A stretch of 64,000 bases of DNA from assembly GCA_040394735.1 (NCBI GenBank), contig JBEBRR010000004.1:28363-92362 (forward strand), read 5' to 3'. Position 1 is the stretch's first letter, and each line of letters starts with the position of its first letter. This DNA comes from Leadbetterella byssophila_A (GTDB lineage Bacteria; Bacteroidota; Bacteroidia; Cytophagales; Spirosomataceae). The notes below the pieces were generated by a model. It ran no database searches and was not told where the DNA came from. It was given only the letters and a program-made list of their open reading frames with translations. Positions 32,339-40,545 of the stretch are shown here, piece by piece. The translations under genes were made by a program, and so were the position numbers.

Positions 32339-35300
32339 GGTTTTTATCCGTATCCACCGTTTTGTTGAGAAAAACAGGCTGTTTTCCCTGTGTATTGCAT
32401 TGATTTACCTGGGGCTGACAGGTTTCCTGTTCACCCGGCTCAGGTTTGAGGAAGATATCACGCGGCTGATTCCCAGGAGTGAGTCGTCTGACAGGGCTAC
32501 CCGGGTACTTAACAGCCTGGAATTTGCCGATAAAATCACTGTTCTCATCCATAGGGGAGAGGAAGGATCTACCGGCGACCTGACGGCCATGGCCGATGTT
32601 TTCCTTGACAGCCTGAGCACCTGTGAACCCTATATCCGCTCGGTACAGGGTCGACTTTCCGAAGATACTTTTGAGGAAGCCTTTGCATTTGTCCGTTCCC
32701 ATTTACCGCTTTTCCTGGATTCAGCCGGTTACCAGGCACTGGAAGCCGGGTTAGCACCGGACAGCCTACGACAAACGGTGCAGGAGAACTACCGGACCTT
32801 AACCTCGCCATCGGCTTTTATTTCCGCGAAAATGGTGATGGAAGATCCGCTGGGAATGACTTTTCAGGGCTTACGGAAACTACAGGATCTGAGTGCGGGA
32901 GAAGAATTTATTACGGAGGACGGGTACGTGCTGACTCCCGACCGCCGGAATCTCCTTCTCTTCATCAACCCGGTACTGGCAGGGAACGAGACCGAAAAGA
33001 ATACGCTTTTTGCAGAACAGTTATACCGGATACAGGCGCACCTTAACCGGGAGTTTAAAGGTAAAAGCGTGCTTGAGTATCATGGCGCGGCTCTCATTGC
33101 CGTGGCCAACGCCCGGCAGATCAAGCAGGATATTGTGACCACCACTGCGGTGGCGCTTACGGTGCTGATGCTCATCATTATGCTGTATTACCGGCGTTTT
33201 TATATCCCGGTGCTGCTTTTTATCCCCACCGTATTCGGCGTACTGCTGGCTACCACCGCACTGTATTTCCTTAAAGACACCATTTCGGCCATTTCACTGA
33301 GTATAGGGGCCATCCTGCTGGGGGTGACCATTGACTATGCCCTCCATATTCTGACACACTATAAGCATAACAGCGATGTGGAAACGCTGTACCGCGACAT
33401 CACCCGGCCGCTGGTGATGAGCAGCACCACTACGGCCGTGGCCTTCCTCTGCCTCCTGTTTGTACATTCGGAAGCCCTGCGCGACCTGGGTATTTTTGCT
33501 GCTGTGGCCGTGATAGCTTCGGCCTTGTTTTCACTGGTTATTATTCCGCATTTATACCGGCCCGGAAAGTTGTCATTAGAGGCTTCAGTGTCTGCCGGGG
33601 GAAAAAAGAACCTTCTCGACCGGCTCTCTGCCTACCCGTTTGAAAGGAGCCGTTTTCTGATCCTGATATGCCTGGCTGCCATTGGGGTGAGCATCTTTAC
33701 CTATAAAAAAGTAGGTTTCAATGAAGATATTTCCCGGTTAAACTATGTGCCCGATGACATCCGGCAGACAGAAAAAAAGCTGGAGGAGTCCACGCACCTC
33801 ACTTCCAAGTCGCTCTATCTGGTGAACTATGCAGGCGACCTGGATTCGGCGCTCGACAGGAGCCGGGTGCTGGCTGCAGAGCTCTGGAAAGCCAAAGAGG
33901 CCGGTCTGATCCTGGATTTCAGCTCACCGGGCGACCTTCTCCTTTCACAGGCTGCCCAACGGTATAAAATAGAGGAATGGAACCGGTTCTGGACACCCGG
34001 GAAAAAAGCCCGTGTGGAACAGGTAATGGCGTCAGAAGGACAGAAAGCAGGGTTTACGGCTGATGCCTATCAATCTTTTTTTGAATTGCTGGGTCATGAT
34101 TTTCAGCCGGAAGATCACCGGGCCTTCCTGGACTTTGAAGCTCTATCGATGCAGGATTTTGTCAGTGAGAAAGAAGGCCTCTACAGCATAACCACGCTGG
34201 TAAAGACCGATGAAAGCCGGCGGGAAGAGATACTTGAACGCTTTAAGAACGAGCCGTCTCTGCTGGTGATTGACCGCCAGCAGTTGAATGAGACATTCCT
34301 GGGCAATCTTAAAAATGATTTTAACCGGCTGGTTAATCTCTCCTTCCTGGCTGTTCTCCTGATCCTTTTTGTGTTTTTCCGGCGGGTGGAACTGGTGCTG
34401 ATCAGCGCTATTCCCATTGGACTTACAGGGCTGGTGACAGCAGGAGTTATGGGTCTCCTGGGCATTGATCTGAATATTTTCAGTACCATCGTTTGTACGC
34501 TGGTGTTTGGTCACGGAGTGGACTTCAGCATTTTCATGACTTCTGCCCTGCAGAAAGAGTACACCTATGGCAAAGATGAGATGCCTCTTTACCGGACGTC
34601 CGTATTGCTGGCCGTGCTGACCACCATACTGGCTATTGGCGCCCTTATCTTTGCGGAGCACCCGGCATTGAGATCTATCTCTGCCGTTTCGCTGGCGGGA
34701 GTATTTACCGCGGTGCTCATCACTTTTGTTTTTTATCCGCTGCTTTTCAGGGCATTGGTGTCCTGGAGGCCTGATCACGGGAAGCCGCCGGCCCGGCTTC
34801 TTACCCTGATCACTTCCGTGCTATCATTCTCTTATTATGGCCTGGGCGGGCTCTTCTTCTCGTTTCTAAGCACGCTGGCATCGTTCTGGCCCGGTAACCC
34901 GGAAAAGCTGAAAAACGGTCTCCGCCGCTTTATGGCCGTTTTCATGAAGACCGTACTGGACAGCAGTATCCATCTCAGGAAAACCCGAATTATTAATACA
35001 AGGGGAGAAGACTTCCGGAAACCGGCGGTGATCATTGCCAATCACAGCTCTTTCCTGGATATCCTTACCATGGGTATGCTGCATTCCAAAACGGTGTTCC
35101 TGGTGAGCGACTGGGTTTATAACAGTCCTATTTTCGGAAAAGGAGTGCGTTTTTTAGGGTTTTATCCGGTTTCAAAAGGCCTGGAAGGCGGCATGGAACA
35201 GTTACGGGAGAAAATAAAAGAGGGCTATTCGGTGATGGTGTTTCCTGAAGGGACACGGTCAAGGGATAACCGGATCCGGCGTTTTCACAAAGGGGCTTTC

Positions 35301-35939
35301 TTCCTGGCGGAACGTTTCGGAATGGACATTCTGCCTATTGTGATCCACGGTGGTGCGGATGTTTTTTCCAAGGGGGATTTTTTGATACGAAACTATCGCA
35401 TTACACTGAAATTCCTGGAAAGGATCACCCCGGGAAATGCCGCATTCGGCGAAGGTTACCGGGAAAGAACCAAAAATATCAGCCGGTATTTTAAAGAAGA
35501 GTATGATCGCCTGAGAAGAGAGCTGGAAGGGCCGGATTATTTTCGGGAGATTCTGATGGAAAACTACCTGTATAAGGAGGAAGGTGTACGGGAAGCGGTA
35601 AAAGCAGGCCTTGGAAAGAAAGAAAAGCAGTTCTTTGAGATTGAACCCTTTCTTTCACCCCAGGCGAAAATTTTGCATATTGCCGATGATTACGGGGAGG
35701 GCGACCTGCTGCTGGTCCTCCGGCAGCCTGCACGGAAAGTCGATTCCTGGATCAGGGACGAAGAAAAAAGGGAAGTAGCCCGGAACAATTATATGGTAAG
35801 GAACCGCTACCTCAATTATCCGGATGAGCTGCCGGCGGCCGGGGCTTATGAAGTGCTGCTGATCTCCGGCCGGCATTCTCTGCCTGAAGAATGGATAAAT
35901 ACTTTTCCCCGGGTACTGACAGTGACAATTGACGATTGA
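32331..35939 (+). CDS. MMPL/RND exporter fused to a PlsC acyltransferase and a methyltransferase-like tail
   Basis: A 1202-residue multidomain protein. Residues 1 to about 820 form an RND/MMPL exporter with two repeats of one helix, a large periplasmic loop and five helices (for example VVTTTAVALTVLMLIIMLYY, AISLSIGAILLGVTIDYALH, LVSFLAVLLILFVFF-like regions). Then comes a lysophospholipid acyltransferase domain with N904-H905-S-S-F-L-D910 (HxxxxD) and F971-P-E-G-T-R-S977. The last 130 residues (AKILHIADDYGEGDLLLVLR, then VDSWIRDEEKREVARNN) look like a degenerate Rossmann methyltransferase without the GxGxG motif. All in one frame, no break. Likely exports and acylates the pigment or its lipid partner. 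Confidence 0.85.
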   Translation: MHKVFIRIHRFVEKNRLFSLCIALIYLGLTGFLFTRLRFEEDITRLIPRSESSDRATRVLNSLEFADKITVLIHRGEEGSTGDLTAMADVFLDSLSTCEPYIRSVQGRLSEDTFEEAFAFVRSHLPLFLDSAGYQALEAGLAPDSLRQTVQENYRTLTSPSAFISAKMVMEDPLGMTFQGLRKLQDLSAGEEFITEDGYVLTPDRRNLLLFINPVLAGNETEKNTLFAEQLYRIQAHLNREFKGKSVLEYHGAALIAVANARQIKQDIVTTTAVALTVLMLIIMLYYRRFYIPVLLFIPTVFGVLLATTALYFLKDTISAISLSIGAILLGVTIDYALHILTHYKHNSDVETLYRDITRPLVMSSTTTAVAFLCLLFVHSEALRDLGIFAAVAVIASALFSLVIIPHLYRPGKLSLEASVSAGGKKNLLDRLSAYPFERSRFLILICLAAIGVSIFTYKKVGFNEDISRLNYVPDDIRQTEKKLEESTHLTSKSLYLVNYAGDLDSALDRSRVLAAELWKAKEAGLILDFSSPGDLLLSQAAQRYKIEEWNRFWTPGKKARVEQVMASEGQKAGFTADAYQSFFELLGHDFQPEDHRAFLDFEALSMQDFVSEKEGLYSITTLVKTDESRREEILERFKNEPSLLVIDRQQLNETFLGNLKNDFNRLVNLSFLAVLLILFVFFRRVELVLISAIPIGLTGLVTAGVMGLLGIDLNIFSTIVCTLVFGHGVDFSIFMTSALQKEYTYGKDEMPLYRTSVLLAVLTTILAIGALIFAEHPALRSISAVSLAGVFTAVLITFVFYPLLFRALVSWRPDHGKPPARLLTLITSVLSFSYYGLGGLFFSFLSTLASFWPGNPEKLKNGLRRFMAVFMKTVLDSSIHLRKTRIINTRGEDFRKPAVIIANHSSFLDILTMGMLHSKTVFLVSDWVYNSPIFGKGVRFLGFYPVSKGLEGGMEQLREKIKEGYSVMVFPEGTRSRDNRIRRFHKGAFFLAERFGMDILPIVIHGGADVFSKGDFLIRNYRITLKFLERITPGNAAFGEGYRERTKNISRYFKEEYDRLRRELEGPDYFREILMENYLYKEEGVREAVKAGLGKKEKQFFEIEPFLSPQAKILHIADDYGEGDLLLVLRQPARKVDSWIRDEEKREVARNNYMVRNRYLNYPDELPAAGAYEVLLISGRHSLPEEWINTFPRVLTVTIDD

Positions 35940-35952
35940 CCCGGAACTGACT

Positions 35953-37473
35953 ATGAAAGCATATGACGCAATTATCATAGGGAGCGGCCTGGGTGGCCTG
36001 GCCTCTGCCATTCTCCTGGCAAAGGAAGGGATGAAAGTGCTGGTTCTGGAGAAAAATAACCAGTTAGGCGGGAATCTCCAGACCTTCTCACGGGATAAAG
36101 TTATACTGGATACCGGGGTGCATTACCTGGGCGGGCTCGGCGAAGGACAAAACCTGTACCAATATTTTAAATACCTCGGAATCTACGACAGACTGGAACT
36201 CAGCCGCATGGAGGAAGACGGGTTTGATATCATCTCGTTTGACGGAGACCCCAACGAGTATCCGCATGCCCAGGGATATGATAATTTCATTGCCCGCCTG
36301 CTAAGGTATTTCCCGGATGAGGAGGAGGCCCTGCAGAAGTACTGCGCGCGGGTCCGGGAGGTCTGCCGCCTGTTCCCCCTGTATAACCTGGAAGCGGAAG
36401 GCCGCTATGATACGGAGGTGCTCGGAGTCAATACACGTGACTACCTCGACTCACTCACTGCTAATGAAAAGCTGAAGGCCGTACTGGCCGGCTCTTCTTA
36501 TCTTTATGCAGGCATTGCTGAAAAGACCCCGCTGTATGTTCATGCCTTATCGGTTAATTCATATATAGAAAGCGCCTGGCGCGTCGTAAAAGGCGGAAGC
36601 CAGATCACCCGGCAGATTGTTAGGGAGCTGAAAAAATACGATGTGACGGTTCTGAAGCACCGGGAAGTTACAGAGTTTATTTTTGAAGAAGAGGAAATGA
36701 CCGGTGTAAGAACCCGTTCAGGCGAAGAGTTCAGAGGTAAACGCTTTATTTCCAACATAGACCTGAAGGCTACCCTGGCTATGGCCGGGCGTTTCCGGAA
36801 ATCGTTTACTAACCGTGTGGGCTTGCTGGAGCCGGTAGTGGGCGCCTTCAGCCTCTATGTGGTTTTCAAACCGGGTTGTTTTAAATATGAAAACCGGAAT
36901 TTCTACCACATGCGTGATGAGGCCAGCGTATGGTCGGCCCAGTTTTATACAGATGCCACCTGGCCGCAGAGCTACATGGCTTCCATGGGACTGAAAAATG
37001 CCGGCGATGAATATGCAGAGAGTATGAGCTTCATGACCTATATGCGTTTTGAAGAAGTGGAACCCTGGGAAGAGACGGTCAATACGGTAACTTTCAAAGC
37101 AGCACGGGGAGAAGCGTATGAAGCGTTTAAACAAGATCGTACCGAACGTTTTCTTAAAGAAATTGAGAAAAAATTTCCGGGCATCCGCGATTGCACGGAA
37201 GCTGTTTATGCTTCTACACCACTTTCCTACCGTGACTACATCGGGGGAGAGAAAGGCAACATGTACGGTTATGTGAAAGACAGTAACCGCCCGCTGCTCA
37301 CTTTTATATCTCCGAGATCCCAGGTCAGGAACCTGTATTTCACCGGTCAGAGTGTTAATATGCACGGTATCCTGGGAGTCACCATCGGTGCGGTGGCTAC
37401 CTGTTCAGAGATCCTGGGGAAAAAATACCTGCTCGACAAAATCAACCGTGAGGCCCCATCTGTTACAACATAG
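35953..37473 (+). CDS. FAD-dependent oxidoreductase, phytoene-desaturase (CrtI)-like
   Basis: A 506-residue flavoprotein. The FAD-binding dinucleotide fold opens with DAIIIGSGLGGLASAILLAK (GxGxxG) and the GG-doublet region is NNQLGGNLQTFS. The C-terminal motif TGQSVNMHGILGVTIGAVAT matches the carotenoid-desaturase/isomerase (CrtI, CrtH) signature. In the pigment locus it could introduce a double bond into the polyene or isomerise it; a role in a carotenoid pathway is less likely because no other carotenoid gene is near. I start at ATG 35953 after the MMPL gene; its 3' end overlaps the C45 gene by 26 bases. Confidence 0.85.
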   Translation: MKAYDAIIIGSGLGGLASAILLAKEGMKVLVLEKNNQLGGNLQTFSRDKVILDTGVHYLGGLGEGQNLYQYFKYLGIYDRLELSRMEEDGFDIISFDGDPNEYPHAQGYDNFIARLLRYFPDEEEALQKYCARVREVCRLFPLYNLEAEGRYDTEVLGVNTRDYLDSLTANEKLKAVLAGSSYLYAGIAEKTPLYVHALSVNSYIESAWRVVKGGSQITRQIVRELKKYDVTVLKHREVTEFIFEEEEMTGVRTRSGEEFRGKRFISNIDLKATLAMAGRFRKSFTNRVGLLEPVVGAFSLYVVFKPGCFKYENRNFYHMRDEASVWSAQFYTDATWPQSYMASMGLKNAGDEYAESMSFMTYMRFEEVEPWEETVNTVTFKAARGEAYEAFKQDRTERFLKEIEKKFPGIRDCTEAVYASTPLSYRDYIGGEKGNMYGYVKDSNRPLLTFISPRSQVRNLYFTGQSVNMHGILGVTIGAVATCSEILGKKYLLDKINREAPSVTT

Positions 37474-39067
37474 TGCAATCGGGCTGCTTCTGCTGCTGAC
37501 GGGCTGTGGAACGGCCCGGCTGAACCGGTATTCCCTGCCGTATACGCCACCCGGGGTTTTCCGGATTTCGGCGTCTGAGCGGGTATCGGGGAGCAGCCGC
37601 CTTCAGCAAAACCCTTACGGTCTCTGGGAGCTGTATATGGAAGGTTCTCCCCTGGAGCTGGGACTGCGTAACGGCGCGCTTAGTGACAGTCTTTACGCTC
37701 ACCAGGAAGCCGTGTTTTTTCAAAAGATAGAAGAGATAGTGCCTTCAAAAGGCAGGCAATGGCTGCTCCGGCACTTCCTGGCCTGGTATAACCGGAAGCT
37801 TCCCCGGAGCATTATCCCGGAATACCGGAAAGAAATTTACGGGCTGTCACGATACGCCTCTGACAGCCTGAACTTTATTGCCCGACCGTATGCCCGGGGC
37901 CTGTATCTGCACGCGGCTCATGATATAGGACATGCCCTGCAGGACCTGGCCATGGTGGGCTGTACTTCTTTTGCTGCCTGGGGCGATAATACCGAAGACG
38001 GCAGGCTGCTGATCGGCCGGAATTTTGATTTTTATGCCGGTGATGAATTTGCAGAGAATAAGGTAGTGGCTTTTGTAAAGCCGGATTCGGGATACGGGTT
38101 CATGTCAGTAACCTGGCCCGGAATGGTCGGTGTGGTTTCCGGCATGAACACTGAGGGACTTACGGTGACCCTGAACGCGGGAAAATCTTCCGTGCCGTGG
38201 AAAGCCCGGACGCCCGTATCGCTTCTGGCGCGGGAGATTCTGCAGTATGCTGCAGATATTGAGCAGGCCGTTGCCATAGCAGCCCGCCGCAGGCTGTTCG
38301 TTTCCGAAAGCCTGATGGTGGGCAGCGCAGCGGATAACCGGGCCGTCCTGATCGAAATATCGCCGCGTAAAAGAGGGATTTTTGATGTGGAGAATTCAAC
38401 CCGCCTGGTTTGTTCCAATCATTTCCGGAGCCAGACTTATTCGCGTGACAGAAAGAACCGGAAACAGCAGAAAGAAAGCCATTCTGTATACCGGTTTGAC
38501 CGGATGAATGAGCTGCTGGATTCCGGTGAAGAAATAGATGTGGAAGAGGCCGTGGCCATTCTCCGGAACAGAAATGGACTGAATAACCGGGAGATCGGGA
38601 TGGGGAACGAGAAGGCGCTGAATCAGTTGCTGGCCCATCACGGAGTGGTGTTCCGGCCGGCAGAACGGAAAGCCTGGGTATCGGCCAACCCTTACCAGTT
38701 AGGAGCTTTTGTGGCATATGACCTGGATATGATCTTCTCAGCAGAGAAAAGGGAAGAACTTTATAATGTTGCTGAAACCCTGCCGGAAGACCCTTTCCTA
38801 CACAGCGCAGCCTATACGGATTATCAACGCTACCGCATACTTGACCGCCGGCTGGACAAGGCGCTCAAAGAGCGTGTTTCACTGCCTGATTCTTTTTTTG
38901 AGGAGTATATTTCTTTGAATCCTGAACTTTGGTCCGTATATTACAAAGCAGGAAAGTATTTTAAAAACAAAAAAGAGGAAGATAAAGCCCGGGCGTATTT
39001 CGAGACAGCTTTGACCAAGGAGATCACCACTTTGCCTGCCCGGCGGGAAATTGAAAAGAATTTATGA
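37448..39067 (+). CDS. C45-family autoproteolytic lipoprotein acyltransferase/hydrolase
   Basis: A 539-residue predicted lipoprotein starting with GTG at 37448; that start gives the N terminus VRPHLLQHSAIGLLLLLTGC with the lipobox LTGC at its end. The central domain resembles peptidase C45/isopenicillin-N acyltransferase: autocleavage would expose Cys172 in MVGCTSFAAWGDNTEDGR, followed by NFDFYAGDE. A C-terminal TPR-like stretch (LWSVYYKAGKYFKNKKEEDK) follows. C45 enzymes move acyl groups from thioesters to amines or hydrolyse amides. In a flexirubin locus an ester-forming step between the aryl-polyene acid and dialkylresorcinol is a plausible job, as an inference. It overlaps the ligase gene by 4 bases. 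Confidence 0.8.
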   Translation: MRPHLLQHSAIGLLLLLTGCGTARLNRYSLPYTPPGVFRISASERVSGSSRLQQNPYGLWELYMEGSPLELGLRNGALSDSLYAHQEAVFFQKIEEIVPSKGRQWLLRHFLAWYNRKLPRSIIPEYRKEIYGLSRYASDSLNFIARPYARGLYLHAAHDIGHALQDLAMVGCTSFAAWGDNTEDGRLLIGRNFDFYAGDEFAENKVVAFVKPDSGYGFMSVTWPGMVGVVSGMNTEGLTVTLNAGKSSVPWKARTPVSLLAREILQYAADIEQAVAIAARRRLFVSESLMVGSAADNRAVLIEISPRKRGIFDVENSTRLVCSNHFRSQTYSRDRKNRKQQKESHSVYRFDRMNELLDSGEEIDVEEAVAILRNRNGLNNREIGMGNEKALNQLLAHHGVVFRPAERKAWVSANPYQLGAFVAYDLDMIFSAEKREELYNVAETLPEDPFLHSAAYTDYQRYRILDRRLDKALKERVSLPDSFFEEYISLNPELWSVYYKAGKYFKNKKEEDKARAYFETALTKEITTLPARREIEKNL

Positions 39068-40356
39068 TGGAGCTTACGATAGAGACCTGGAGCAGAGAGA
39101 AAATAGAAGCATTTCAGGAAATCAGGCTAAAGGAAGCCCTGGAGTATGTGGCCCGGAACTCTCCCTTCTACCAGCGGTATTTCCGGGAGGCCGGGGTCAG
39201 CATTACGGATGTGGCTAACCTGGCCGATCTTCAGAAGCTACCTTTTACTACCAAGGAGCATCTTCAGCAGTTTAACGGGGAGTTTCTCTGTGTTCCTCCT
39301 CAGAAAGTAGTGGATTATGCCACCACCTCCGGCACTTCAGGGAGCCCGGTGACCTTTGCACTGACCGACGCCGACCTGGAACGCCTGGCCTATAATGAGG
39401 CCGTATCTTTTGCCTGCTCGGGGGTAGAGAAAGGCGATGTGGTGCAGTTAATGACCACCATGGACAGGCAGTTTATGGCAGGACTGGCATATTTTCTCGG
39501 GTTGAGAAAGCTGGGAGCCACCGTGGTGCGGGTAGGCGCCGGAATTCCGGAATTGCAGTGGGATGCTATACAGCGTTACCGGCCCGGTTTCCTGATCACT
39601 GTGCCGTCTTTCCTGATCAAGATGATCGAATATGCCGAAACTAACGGGATAGATTACAGGAACAGCGGGATCAGGGGGGCGATCTGTATCGGTGAGCCGC
39701 TCCGTAATTCCGATTTTTCTCCTAACAATATCAGTGCAAAAATCAGGGAAAAATGGGATATCCGCCTGTTTTCCACCTATGCTTCCACCGAAATGAGCAC
39801 GGCTTTTGCAGAATGTGAGCTTCAGCAGGGAGGGCATCACCATCCTGACCTGATCATTGTGGAAGTAGTGGATGAAGAAGGCCGGCAGGTCAGTGACGGC
39901 GAGAGCGGTGAGCTGGTAGTGACCACCCTGGGTGTAGAAGCCATGCCTCTGGTACGCTTTAAGACAGGAGATATTGTTCAGGTGTTTCACGAACCCTGTG
40001 AATGCGGCCGGAACTCTCTCCGGATCGGACCGGTAATAGGCCGTAAGCAGCAAATGATCAAATACAAGGGCACCACACTCTATCCGCCGGCTATGAATAA
40101 CCTGCTGAACGGGTTTGATGAGATCAGGAATCACCTGATCGAAATTTCGGTCAATGAGCTCGGAACCGACGAGATCCTGATTTACCTGGCCGTAGATAAA
40201 CCCTCTGATGATTTTCTTACCCAGATCCGGGACCATTTCCGGGCCAGGTTGAGGGTAAGTCCCCGCATTGAATTTTTACCGTTGGAAGAGCTTAACAAGC
40301 GTGTTTATTTACCCAAAAGCCGTAAGCCGGTGCAGTTTATTGATCACAGAAAATAA
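39064..40356 (+). CDS. AMP-forming aryl-acid ligase, PaaK (phenylacetate-CoA ligase) family
   Basis: A 430-residue adenylating enzyme in the PaaK branch. The ATP-binding loop is TTSGTSGSPVTFALT, and the A5-like motif is FSTYASTEMSTAFAEC. The acid residue near VRFKTGDIVQVFHEPCECGR and IGPVIGRKQQMIKYKGTTLY complete the C-terminal part. The expected role is to activate 4-coumarate (from the ammonia-lyase at 46261) for transfer to an ACP, giving the starter of the aryl polyene. Two ATG codons in tandem start at 39064; the first overlaps the previous stop. It is the last biosynthetic gene of block 3. Confidence 0.87.
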   Translation: MMELTIETWSREKIEAFQEIRLKEALEYVARNSPFYQRYFREAGVSITDVANLADLQKLPFTTKEHLQQFNGEFLCVPPQKVVDYATTSGTSGSPVTFALTDADLERLAYNEAVSFACSGVEKGDVVQLMTTMDRQFMAGLAYFLGLRKLGATVVRVGAGIPELQWDAIQRYRPGFLITVPSFLIKMIEYAETNGIDYRNSGIRGAICIGEPLRNSDFSPNNISAKIREKWDIRLFSTYASTEMSTAFAECELQQGGHHHPDLIIVEVVDEEGRQVSDGESGELVVTTLGVEAMPLVRFKTGDIVQVFHEPCECGRNSLRIGPVIGRKQQMIKYKGTTLYPPAMNNLLNGFDEIRNHLIEISVNELGTDEILIYLAVDKPSDDFLTQIRDHFRARLRVSPRIEFLPLEELNKRVYLPKSRKPVQFIDHRK

Positions 40357-40545
40357 GGGTATTCCGTGTTAGCCTTTGTCCTGGGTACAGGCAGCACCGG
40401 CATGTTTTCAGAACCACCCAGAGGAGTGTTTTTACTTATGTTCTCCGTATTGAATAGCAAAAAAAGACTACTGTTTACTGGGAATTATACCTGCGTTTTG
40501 TATATTTCGCGAAATTTTTCATGCAAAACGATTACAATGGTAATT

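Noticed and set aside
34143..34778. Minus-strand frame of 211 residues opposite the MMPL gene
   Set aside because: Antisense to exporter helices; translation is low-complexity, rich in His, Gln and Asn.
40501..40508. TATATTTC as -7 box of the T9SS gene
   Set aside because: The last base differs from the consensus and no -33 element is spaced correctly; too weak to list as a feature.
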